Shown in pieces: positions 7,111 through 13,753 of a stretch of 13,984 bases of DNA. The translations under genes were made by a program, and so were the position numbers. Each line of letters opens with the position of its first letter. Position 1 is the stretch's first letter. The stretch comes from Nitrospinota bacterium (GTDB lineage: Bacteria > Tectomicrobia > Entotheonellia > J063): assembly GCA_003696125.1 (NCBI GenBank), contig RFHZ01000257.1, forward strand, positions 1 to 13,984. Reading direction: 5' to 3'. The notes beneath the pieces were generated by a model. It searched no databases, was not told where the DNA came from, and worked only from the letters and a program-made list of their open reading frames with translations.

Positions 7111-8966
7111 CAGAGCCCTCCTCCCTTTCTTCCCTCTCTTAGCGGGACCTCTACGTGAACCCGGGTCCCTCTCCCCGGTGCCGACTGGATAACGAGGTTC
7201 CCCTCCAAGAGGGCTGCCCGTTCCTGCATCCCCAGGATTCCTAACCCCTGGCCTCCCTGACCGGCCTGTACCACCTGCTCCGGCTCGAACCCTTTTCCAT
7301 CATCTTCTATCTGGAGGCAGACGCTTTTTTCGTTGAAGGCGATCACCACCCTGACACTCTCCGCATCGGCGTGTCTGGCGATATTGGAGATGGCCTCCTG
7401 CCCGATCCGGAACAGGGTGGTCTCCACTTCCGGGGGGAGTCTTCGCTCCACACCGGTGACGGTAAAGGAGAGATCGATGCCCAGAGACTCGAGATGGCGC
7501 TCTGCCGACCATCGCAGGGCTGAGGAAAGCCCCAGATCGTCCAGGAGGGAAGGACGCAGATCAAAGATCAGGCGATGGACACTGTCTAAGGTTCTATCGA
7601 CCATCTCCTTCATGCGATAGAGGTGCTCTTTCAGCCTGTCTGGAGCAGTGGCAACACCGGTCTCCAGAGATACCAGGAGGGTGGCCAGGGCCTGGCTGGT
7701 CTCATCGTGCAGTTCTCGAGCGATCCTCTTTCGCTCCTCTTCTTGAGCCGTGATCACCTTTTTCAACAGCTCCCCTCGTATCTCCTCCTTGCTTTGGAGT
7801 TCCCGATAGAGCCTCTCCAGCTCTTGTGTCCGTTCCTGCACCCGTTTCTCTAAATCCCTTTTCCCTTCGGCAATGGTGGCCAAAGAGTCCTGCAAGGCCA
7901 GGCGCATCTGGTCAAAAGTGTAGGCCAGCCGGCCGATTTCATCCTCACCCAAAGCGGGAATCGGTTCATCAAGATTCCCCTGGGCGATACGCTGGGCCGC
8001 TTGTGTCAAGACTCCCAGAGGCCTGGTAACGCTCCTCGCCACTCCCCAGGCAAAGAGAAGGGACAGGAGTACGGTCAGGGTCCCGATGAGGAAGAGGCGC
8101 TGTCTTATGAGCAGCACAGAGGCCAGGGCCTCCTTCTCTGCCTGGCGGATGCTCACTCCCCAGGGAGCAACCCGTAGTGGAGCAAAGGCGATGACCTCAC
8201 GCTCCCGCTCCGGGACTCCCCCCTCCTCATGGCAACTATGGCAGGTTCCCACCACCGATCTCTTCTCCTGGATCAAGCGCCTTAAGAAACGACCGTGATC
8301 ACTCTTCTGAAAGGTACGTCCTTTACGGGTCGAAGCGAGCACGATCCCCTGGCCATCTACCAGTTCCAGGTAGGTGGTGTCCCCGAGGCGAAGCGGGTGC
8401 AGGAGGGAACGGAAGCGAGAACTCTCCGGATCCAATTCTCCCCCCACTACCCCGACCAGCTTCCCCCGCCAATCTCTTACCGGCACCACGGCATAGATCT
8501 TCCTTCCGCCAGGAACCAGATTCGAGACTTCCGGCTTTCCCGAGGCCAGGGCCTGCCGGATCAAAGGGAGCTTCCCCGGCTCTGGTAGTGACAAGGACCG
8601 CTGTGGTTCGCTCCAGACCCGCTTCCCTGTCTGGTCCAGGAGGAAGATTCCCCCGGTAAAAATAGAGCGGAGGAAGGCCTCGCGCAGTGATGCCCTCAGC
8701 GGGGCAATATCCTCCTCCCCGATTCCTGCCCGGGCTTCCAGGGCAACATTTTGCAGGAGGATCAAATTGGCCTGCAGCACATAGTCCAGGTGATCAGCCA
8801 CGGCCCGGGCCAGGCCCTGGCGTTCAGAGAGGACGCGAGCAGAGATCTCCTTGCTCTCCCAGAGGCTGGAGAGGCGCAAGGCAGCGGCCAGGACAAGCAT
8901 ACCTGTCCCGATCAGGAAGGTGATACGCCAGTGCAGGCTCCGACGGAGGAAACGAAACGGATTCAT
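7110..8966 (-). CDS. Sensor histidine kinase with periplasmic Cache-like domain and c-type haem motif
   Basis: A 618-residue inner-membrane kinase. TM1 is about 13-31, and a periplasmic region of about 250 residues with Cache-like features follows (for example GGIFLLDQTGKRVW near 105-118 and APLRVAPWGVSIRQAE near 262-277). TM2 is about 285-311, then HAMP (about 308-362) and a coiled coil (about 363-410). The HisKA_3 helix has phosphoacceptor H420 in RIARELHDE. The HATPase domain has N528, DDGKGF (555-560) and GQGLGILGM (572-580). CHSCH (242-246) is a canonical haem c attachment site on the periplasmic side, so the sensor probably binds one covalent haem. That suggests sensing of redox state or of a gas such as NO, O2 or CO (inference). 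It lies 12 bases after the cytochrome b gene and overlaps its response regulator. Confidence 0.94.
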   Translation of the reverse strand: MNPFRFLRRSLHWRITFLIGTGMLVLAAALRLSSLWESKEISARVLSERQGLARAVADHLDYVLQANLILLQNVALEARAGIGEEDIAPLRASLREAFLRSIFTGGIFLLDQTGKRVWSEPQRSLSLPEPGKLPLIRQALASGKPEVSNLVPGGRKIYAVVPVRDWRGKLVGVVGGELDPESSRFRSLLHPLRLGDTTYLELVDGQGIVLASTRKGRTFQKSDHGRFLRRLIQEKRSVVGTCHSCHEEGGVPEREREVIAFAPLRVAPWGVSIRQAEKEALASVLLIRQRLFLIGTLTVLLSLLFAWGVARSVTRPLGVLTQAAQRIAQGNLDEPIPALGEDEIGRLAYTFDQMRLALQDSLATIAEGKRDLEKRVQERTQELERLYRELQSKEEIRGELLKKVITAQEEERKRIARELHDETSQALATLLVSLETGVATAPDRLKEHLYRMKEMVDRTLDSVHRLIFDLRPSLLDDLGLSSALRWSAERHLESLGIDLSFTVTGVERRLPPEVETTLFRIGQEAISNIARHADAESVRVVIAFNEKSVCLQIEDDGKGFEPEQVVQAGQGGQGLGILGMQERAALLEGNLVIQSAPGRGTRVHVEVPLREGRKGGGL

Positions 8967-8978
8967 GACCCTCTCGTT

Positions 8979-9692
8979 TCACTGTTTGAGCGATTCATAA
9001 TCCCCTTTGCTCTCTTGCTCCAGGAGGCGGGCGTACTCTAAGGGATGCTCTTTTTGCATGCGCTCTCGAGAGATCTTCCCGGTAAAGATACTCGCATCAA
9101 AAGGGAAAACATCGGGATTGAGATGCGCATTATAGATATGCCAGACGATCACCACCAGGAAGGCCAGGAGTCCTTCACTCGAGTGGGCAACCTTGGCGGC
9201 AGGGATGATCTGTCCCGGAAGGAAACGGGTAAAGAAGGTCGGGGAGTAGAGGATAAAACCGGTGATGATCATGACTATTCCCCCAAAAACGAGGCCGAGG
9301 TACTCGAATTTCTGCCGATAGTCGTACCGATCAAACCGGGCCTGTTCTTCTGAAATGCCTAGATAGTAACGCAACATGATGATCGCATCCTGAAAATCTT
9401 TCTTCGTAGGGATCATGTTGGGAGCCACCCTCTTTCCGACTATCGAGGCCAAAACGAGCCCCAGATGTTCAACGGCGACAAGGGCAAAGAGGATTCCAGA
9501 GAAAAGGTGCACCCAACGTACCCGGTCGATACCCCCTATCTGCAGGATGAGCCACTGGGCCCAGCCAGCCTCGAAGAACTTCTGAGGAAAGCCGGTCAGG
9601 GCGAGGATGAAGAAGAGTCCCATGACCAGGAAATGCTCAAGTCGCTGCCGCCCACTGAAGCGGATCACATACCCGTGTTTCTCCCGCCTCAT
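8979..9692 (-). CDS. Membrane b-type cytochrome (formate dehydrogenase gamma/HydB-like)
   Basis: A 237-residue integral membrane protein with four predicted helices at about 18-36, 58-85, 131-150 and 166-188. Histidines placed to bind two b haems are H20 in helix 1, H62 and H76 in helix 2, and H170 and H185 in helix 4, as in the Ni/Fe-hydrogenase and formate dehydrogenase b-subunit family. The C-terminal tail (190-237) is hydrophilic and charged. It should oxidise or reduce membrane quinone and exchange electrons with the nine-haem cytochrome encoded 14 bases upstream. No hydrogenase or formate dehydrogenase catalytic subunit is present in the window, so a stand-alone quinol:cytochrome c module is more likely than a dehydrogenase subunit. 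Subunit partnership is inferred from gene order. Confidence 0.85.
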   Translation of the reverse strand: MRREKHGYVIRFSGRQRLEHFLVMGLFFILALTGFPQKFFEAGWAQWLILQIGGIDRVRWVHLFSGILFALVAVEHLGLVLASIVGKRVAPNMIPTKKDFQDAIIMLRYYLGISEEQARFDRYDYRQKFEYLGLVFGGIVMIITGFILYSPTFFTRFLPGQIIPAAKVAHSSEGLLAFLVVIVWHIYNAHLNPDVFPFDASIFTGKISRERMQKEHPLEYARLLEQESKGDYESLKQ

Positions 9693-9706
9693 TTCTCTCC
9701 TCCTCT

Positions 9707-10792
9707 CTATCGATTCACCACCACCCGCCAGATATGGAGCAGGATCTGGAGTCCCAGGCCCAGGACCACAAAGGGGATAAAAACCTGATAGAAGAGCTTC
9801 ACATAGTAGACGAGGGCAGCCCTCTGCGGGCTCGGATCATAATGGGAGAGCCAGGCAGCCGGAAAGTTCTCCGTCGCCTCTGGGTGACACTTCTGGCAGA
9901 CCCTGACCAGATTCGCCTTGATGACGGTAGATTGAGGGTCCCGAACCGGTAAGATGTTATGCACACCATGGCAATCGGTACAGACAGCGGTAAAGTTCTT
10001 CGGCGTAATCCGCTCTCTCTGGTACAGAGAGGCGGTCATGCCATGAAAATCTCTCAGGTAGGTTTGCAGGACATTGGTCGAGAGCCCATAGCGTGCCATC
10101 AGCTCCCTGTCTGCATGACATCCGGCACAGAGGGCAGGGGTTCTCAGATGAAACGTTGCTGTCCGCGGATCTTCGATGGCATGGGAGCGGTGGCAGTCGG
10201 TACACACCGGGACATCCCCGTTTCCCCCTTCCAGTAGAGCCTTTCCATGGACACTGCGGGCGTATTGCTGGTATATCGCCTGATGGCAACGGGAACAGGT
10301 CCTGGAAATCCGTGATCTGGGGACGTCTGGACTCACCACATCATGGGCTCCGTGGCAGTCTACGCACAAGGGGGCGTTGATGTCTCCCTGGGAGAGCACC
10401 AGGTAGTGGACGCTATCCAGGGTCCTGGTGTAGTTATCAAAGTGGCACCCCTTGCAGCTCTCATAGTAGGCCAGGGTGAACTCTCGCAGGTCTTTAAATT
10501 CCCTCTCCGGATGGGGATAATCCGCAATGTCGCTATGGCAATCCACACAGTGCAGTTTCTCTCCATGAACGGAGCGAGCAAAGCTCTCTCCATCCACGAA
10601 GAGGGAAAGCCTCTCCCCACTGGGTAGCGTTAGGTCTAACTCCTGGTCGCTGTGACAGTCGAGGCAGAACTCCACCTCGGGCAGCAGGGCAGCCGGCTCT
10701 GCCACCACTGTCGATAGCCAGACGAGGAAGAGAACGCCGCCGACCAGCCAGCCACGTCTCCCGCTTTTCTGCCCGTCCCTTTTGTCTTTCAC
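9707..10792 (-). CDS. Membrane-anchored nonahaem c-type cytochrome
   Basis: 361 residues with nine CXXCH haem sites starting at residues 43, 82, 113, 143, 166, 197, 222, 271 and 299. Additional histidines that could be distal ligands include H76, H129, H150, H182, H204, H250 and H278. A signal or signal-anchor segment lies at about 14-31. A C-terminal helix (about 334-356) would tether the protein to the periplasmic face of the inner membrane. The start is GTG, preceded by AAGGGGGAAG. The next gene encodes a b-type cytochrome. Nine c haems plus a dihaem b domain is the composition of Geobacter CbcL, a menaquinol oxidoreductase, where both parts are one polypeptide in the same order. It likely passes electrons from quinol to periplasmic carriers. 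The terminal acceptor is unknown. Confidence 0.92.
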   Translation of the reverse strand: MKDKRDGQKSGRRGWLVGGVLFLVWLSTVVAEPAALLPEVEFCLDCHSDQELDLTLPSGERLSLFVDGESFARSVHGEKLHCVDCHSDIADYPHPEREFKDLREFTLAYYESCKGCHFDNYTRTLDSVHYLVLSQGDINAPLCVDCHGAHDVVSPDVPRSRISRTCSRCHQAIYQQYARSVHGKALLEGGNGDVPVCTDCHRSHAIEDPRTATFHLRTPALCAGCHADRELMARYGLSTNVLQTYLRDFHGMTASLYQRERITPKNFTAVCTDCHGVHNILPVRDPQSTVIKANLVRVCQKCHPEATENFPAAWLSHYDPSPQRAALVYYVKLFYQVFIPFVVLGLGLQILLHIWRVVVNR

Positions 10793-10901
10793 CCTTTCTT
10801 CCCCCTTTCCACCTCTGGATACACTCCCTTCCCTTGTCGCTTCCCCTCTTTAATCCCCCCTCTGCCCTCGAACCTGCAGTGTGGTTCCTCTATAGAGAAC
10901 G

Positions 10902-10918
10902 AGCAACTTCCATACCAG
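10902..10918 (-). promoter_or_regulatory. Sigma-54-type promoter candidate for the cytochrome operon
   Basis: On the minus strand the sequence CTGGTATGGAAGTTGCT matches the -24/-12 pattern YTGGYACG-N4-TTGCW. The invariant GG (10916-10915) and GC (10904-10903) are separated by exactly 10 bases. The start would be near 10891, giving a leader of about 98 bases to the GTG of the cytochrome gene. No sigma-54 activator gene is present in the window. No convincing sigma-70 promoter for the operon was found in the same region. Confidence 0.55.
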
Positions 10919-11044
10919 AGGGTGCACCTTCCATGGCGGGTGGTTCATCTCCTGTAATCCCCTTCTTTTCTTGCTTCCGAGCCATCTGAGATACTCTTGC
11001 CTCTTCCCTTGCGACCCCTCTTTGTAGGAAAACAGCTACACCAA

Positions 11045-11085
11045 GGGGTATCATCTGAACCTTATACCCTCCAAACTCCGGTATA
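11045..11085. repeat. Three GGTAT-type inverted elements in the divergent control region
   Basis: GGGGTAT (11045-11051), TATACC (11063-11068) and GGTATA (11080-11085) alternate in orientation. The middle copy can pair with either neighbour, giving inverted repeats with 11-base and roughly 11-12-base spacers. They lie about 50-90 bases upstream of the alpha/beta hydrolase promoter and about 130-170 bases upstream of the sigma-54-like site, a usual distance for an activator site. The rest of the 432-base region from 10793 to 11224 holds these promoter elements and no gene I can support. Confidence 0.35.
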
Positions 11086-11131
11086 GCTGAGGGGGAAGGT
11101 GTCGGATTTTCTCTACCACCCTTGCCCCCTA

Positions 11132-11160
11132 TTGACCCTGCTGCCAAAATCTGCTACGGT
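11132..11160 (+). promoter_or_regulatory. Sigma-70-type promoter for the hydrolase/PHP/hotdog operon
   Basis: TTGACC (11132-11137) and TACGGT (11155-11160) are separated by 17 bases. TGC directly before the -10 box gives an extended -10 element. The start would fall near 11167, about 58 bases upstream of the supported ATG at 11225. Confidence 0.5.
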
Positions 11161-11224
11161 AAAGCGTGATCGATAATGTTCCCTTGCCGTCATGCACCGT
11201 ATTCATGCAGCAGGAGGCACCAAC

Positions 11225-12034
11225 ATGCCAGCCAAGTATGTGTACATCGACGATCTGCCCATCAACTACCTGCACACCGGTCAGACGACCCTCCCCGACG
11301 TCATTCCGGATCTGGGCAAAGGTGAGGTAGTCCTCTTTGTCCATGGAGCAGCGGGGGATGCCACCTTATGGCAACCGTATCTTGACTCCTTAGCCTCTCA
11401 GCATAGCCCCCTGGCCATCGATCTGCCCGGTCATGGCCGATCCGGGGGATGGGAAGGACTCAAATCGATCCCCGCTTATAGAGAACTGATCAGGAAGTTT
11501 GCCGAGCGCCTGTCGCTGCGCCCGTTCGTTCTCGTTGGGCACTCCATGGGTGGGGCGATTGCCCTGGATGTGGCCCTGCACTATCCGGACAGGCTGCGAG
11601 GTCTTGTGCTGATCTCAACCGGAGCCAGACTGCGGGTTGCCCCCCAGATTTTGGATGCCCTGAAAAGGGCCATGGAAGGAAAAGCACGTCTTACCTTTGA
11701 TCGGACTCCTTACTCTCCCCAGACCCCGGAGGAGACCATCCACCGGATCGAACGACTCCGGGCCTCCACCGATGTACGGGTCCAGTACTTCAACATGCGG
11801 GCGTGTGATGCCTTTGATGTCATGGACAAGCTCTCCCAGATTCAACTCCCTACCCTGGTATTATGCGGGAGGGATGATCTGCTCACCCCGGTGAAATACG
11901 CTGAATACCTGCAAAAGCAGATCCCCCATGCCCGGCTCGCTATCATCGACCGGGCCGGTCATTGGCTTCCCGCCGAACAGCCGCAGGCAACCCTGCAGGC
12001 TATGGAGGCTTTTCTCAAGAACCTCCATGGGTAA
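11225..12034 (+). CDS. Alpha/beta-fold hydrolase
   Basis: A 269-residue cytoplasmic hydrolase of the alpha/beta superfamily, with no signal peptide. Numbered from the chosen start, the oxyanion-hole HG is at 40-41 (FVHGAAGD), the nucleophile elbow GHSMGG has S107, the acid is D218 in GRDDLLTP, and the base is H246 in AGHW. The triad is complete. A cap region of about 130-195 would define the substrate. The frame is open from an earlier ATG at 11192. I chose 11225 because AGGAGG (11212-11217) lies seven bases upstream, and because 11192 has no ribosome site. It is first in an operon with a PHP phosphoesterase and two hotdog proteins, which hints at ester or thioester chemistry. The substrate is unknown. 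Confidence 0.88.
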   Translation: MPAKYVYIDDLPINYLHTGQTTLPDVIPDLGKGEVVLFVHGAAGDATLWQPYLDSLASQHSPLAIDLPGHGRSGGWEGLKSIPAYRELIRKFAERLSLRPFVLVGHSMGGAIALDVALHYPDRLRGLVLISTGARLRVAPQILDALKRAMEGKARLTFDRTPYSPQTPEETIHRIERLRASTDVRVQYFNMRACDAFDVMDKLSQIQLPTLVLCGRDDLLTPVKYAEYLQKQIPHARLAIIDRAGHWLPAEQPQATLQAMEAFLKNLHG

Positions 12035-12076
12035 CACACGGTAGGAAACGGGCAACAGAGAGAGGGACCAAGGCAC

Positions 12077-12739
12077 ATGATCATCGATCTCCATGTTCAT
12101 TCGGATATCTCTGATGACGGAATGGCTACGGCAGAAGCCTATCTGAAGTGGATCAGCCGGTTGCGCAGGCGCTACCACTTCGATGGAATCGTCTTTACCG
12201 AGCACCGGAGTTTCCGGCCGGCCAAAGAGTATGAAAAGCTCGGCCGGCAGTATGAAATCTTCATCGGTACCGGAATGGAAGCGGAAACCGACTGCGGGCA
12301 CTTCCTCCTGTACGGTGTCAATGAAAAACTGTTGCAGCGCTTTGATTTCTCTGATGTCCACCTCAGAGCGGAAGAGCTGATTAAAGAGACGATGGCCTTA
12401 GGGGGGATCGCCATTCCTTCTCATCCCGGTCGCCGGGTCATCGGATTTTGTGACTATATCGATAGTGGACAGGACTTCAGCGGAATCAAAGCCATCGAAC
12501 ATCTGAATGGGGGAAATAAGCCAGAAGAAAATCAGCGGGCCGAAGCGCTTATGCGTGCCCGCAACTATTTCGGTACCGGGGGGAGTGATGCGCACTTCGT
12601 CAGTGCGGTGGGCACCTACATGACCGCCTTCCAAAATCCTGTCCACAGCATGGAGGAATTAGTCGAGGAACTTTACAAGGGTGCTTATCGTGCCATTGCT
12701 CTTTCTGAAGCGGCCAGAGAGGAGGGGAACCCGTGGTAG
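12077..12739 (+). CDS. PHP-domain metal-dependent phosphoesterase
   Basis: 220 residues, a compact stand-alone PHP domain. Metal-site motifs are DLHVHS (H6, H8), TEH (E42, H43), GMEAE (E68), CGHF (H75), PSHP (H116), IEH (E141, H142) and GGSDAHF (D171, H173), so the full trinuclear-type set appears present. Relatives hydrolyse phosphoesters such as histidinol phosphate or short nucleotides. This protein lacks the longer length of histidinol phosphatases and the N-terminal context of polymerase PHP domains. It has no zinc-finger or C-terminal extension, unlike the other PHP protein in this window. It begins 42 bases after the hydrolase and overlaps the next gene by seven bases, so it is part of a coupled operon. 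The substrate is not predictable. Confidence 0.85.
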   Translation: MIIDLHVHSDISDDGMATAEAYLKWISRLRRRYHFDGIVFTEHRSFRPAKEYEKLGRQYEIFIGTGMEAETDCGHFLLYGVNEKLLQRFDFSDVHLRAEELIKETMALGGIAIPSHPGRRVIGFCDYIDSGQDFSGIKAIEHLNGGNKPEENQRAEALMRARNYFGTGGSDAHFVSAVGTYMTAFQNPVHSMEELVEELYKGAYRAIALSEAAREEGNPW

Positions 12740-13179
12740 AATTTGATCGCAGTGTCCTGGGTAAAGAGTTCTGTCTCGGAACCTTTCCGGTAACTCGAGA
12801 GCATATCCGGGAGTTTGCCGAGGCTGTGGGGGATCTGAACCCGTTGTACATCGACGAAGAGGCTGCGCAGCAGGGGCCGTACCAGGGGATCATAGCCCCC
12901 CCTATCTTTTACGACGTCTTCCGGGCCGAGGAAGCGACCCTTCCCGATCCTAAAGTCCAGTTTGGGAAGGTCTCCTTCAACGCCGGGCAACGGTGTGAGT
13001 TTTTCCGTCCCATACGACCGGGAGATACGATCACGGTCAAGACCAAGATCGTGGATGTGTATGAAAAGACCGGCCGCAGTGGTCCCCTGGTCTTTATCGT
13101 ACGGGAAACCTCGTATGAGAATCAACGGGGAGAGACGGTCCTGGTGGTACGCCAATCGATGGTACGACGGGAGGTTTGA
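12733..13179 (+). CDS. FAS1-like/MaoC N-terminal-type hotdog protein (HadA-like)
   Basis: A 148-residue single hotdog domain resembling the HadA type of hydroxyacyl-thioester dehydratase subunit. A helix containing EFAEAVGDLNPLYIDEEAA (28-45) precedes GIIAPPIF (52-59), and beta strands carry PIRPGDTITVKTKIVDVY (93-110). The hydratase-type pattern D-x-N-P-x-H-x-D reads DLNPLYID here, with Y39 in place of the catalytic histidine, as is common in this non-catalytic subunit class. The start is GTG at 12733, supported by GGAGGGG (12721-12727) and by translation overlapping the end of the PHP gene. It should pair with the next gene product, four bases downstream, as a heterodimer. A stabilising or substrate-tunnel role is likely by analogy with HadA. 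Confidence 0.85.
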   Translation: MVEFDRSVLGKEFCLGTFPVTREHIREFAEAVGDLNPLYIDEEAAQQGPYQGIIAPPIFYDVFRAEEATLPDPKVQFGKVSFNAGQRCEFFRPIRPGDTITVKTKIVDVYEKTGRSGPLVFIVRETSYENQRGETVLVVRQSMVRREV

Positions 13180-13183
13180 GAAG

Positions 13184-13624
13184 ATGGGAAAAGAGCTCTT
13201 CTTTGAAGATGTGGATATTGCCGATGAGATTCCCCCCCTTACCCGCACGCCGACCAAGGAACAGATCGCTGCTTTTGCCCGCGTGGTAAGGATTGCCGAC
13301 CGGCGATTCACCGATGAAGCCTACTCCCGCAGTTTGGGACTCGACACGATCATCGCCCCTGGAAACCTCCTGTTGGCTTTCCTCTCCCAGATGATTACAG
13401 ATTGGGCACCAGGGGCCTTCATCCGGCGTTTAGATGTCTCCTTTCGTGAAATCGTACGCTCTGGCGACACCATAACCTGCCGGGGGATAATCACGGAAAA
13501 GCATGAGCAGGAAGGGGAAAACCTCCTGGAATGTGATCTCTATATCGAAAACCAGCGAGGGGAAAGGCCGGTGGTGGGAAGTGGAACCATTGCCCTTCCC
13601 TCTCGCCGGAAATCCCGGCAATAG
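13184..13624 (+). CDS. MaoC-like hotdog protein (HadB-like) lacking usual catalytic residues
   Basis: A 146-residue hotdog protein resembling the catalytic partner HadB: IRRLDVSFREIVRSGDTITCRG (80-101) is the typical strand pattern, and GLDTIIAPGNLL (52-63) corresponds to GLDTAIAHGML. The expected D-x-N-P-x-H motif is replaced by IADRRFTDEA (37-46). In an ungapped alignment the aspartate becomes I38 and the histidine F42, so classical hydration or dehydration is doubtful. I chose ATG 13184 because GGGAGG (13169-13174) lies nine bases upstream and it follows the previous stop by four bases. The same frame is open further upstream to 12962 but overlaps the HadA-like gene. An ordinary dehydratase annotation would overstate what the sequence supports. 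Confidence 0.82.
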   Translation: MGKELFFEDVDIADEIPPLTRTPTKEQIAAFARVVRIADRRFTDEAYSRSLGLDTIIAPGNLLLAFLSQMITDWAPGAFIRRLDVSFREIVRSGDTITCRGIITEKHEQEGENLLECDLYIENQRGERPVVGSGTIALPSRRKSRQ

Positions 13625-13627
13625 CCT

Positions 13628-13715
13628 GTCCTCTTCTCCCTGCTTCTGCCCTCTCCCCGAGCCTGCCTGCTGTACCCTGACCGGCGAGAAGAGCAGGACA
13701 AAGGGAGCGATCCCT
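13628..13715. other. Possible folded region between convergent genes
   Basis: GTCCTCTTCTC (13628-13638) can pair with GAGAAG and AGGAC (13686-13699, with a three-base AGC bulge). A short hairpin, AGGGA-GCGA-TCCCT (13702-13715), follows. No T run suitable for intrinsic termination follows in either direction. The 129-base gap should terminate two converging transcripts, so the structure may contribute, but support is weak. Confidence 0.25.
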
Positions 13716-13753
13716 GGCGAGGGAAGGGCTTCTCCTTGGCTCAAGATTCTCCT

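Noticed and set aside
8979-9692. Hydrogenase or formate dehydrogenase gamma subunit as a firm call for the b-type cytochrome
   Set aside because: No catalytic hydrogenase or formate dehydrogenase gene is nearby. The neighbouring nonahaem cytochrome gives a better explanation.
10890-11147. An 85-codon minus-strand frame upstream of the cytochrome operon
   Set aside because: It has a TTG start without a ribosome site and low-complexity Gly/Pro/Glu content, and it overlaps both the promoter and the operator-like elements.
11192-11224. Earlier ATG extending the alpha/beta hydrolase by 11 residues
   Set aside because: No ribosome site precedes it, whereas AGGAGG is well placed for the ATG at 11225.
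12962-13183. Upstream extension of the HadB-like frame
   Set aside because: It overlaps the HadA-like gene in another frame, and the translated extension is not hotdog-like. ATG 13184 has a good ribosome site.
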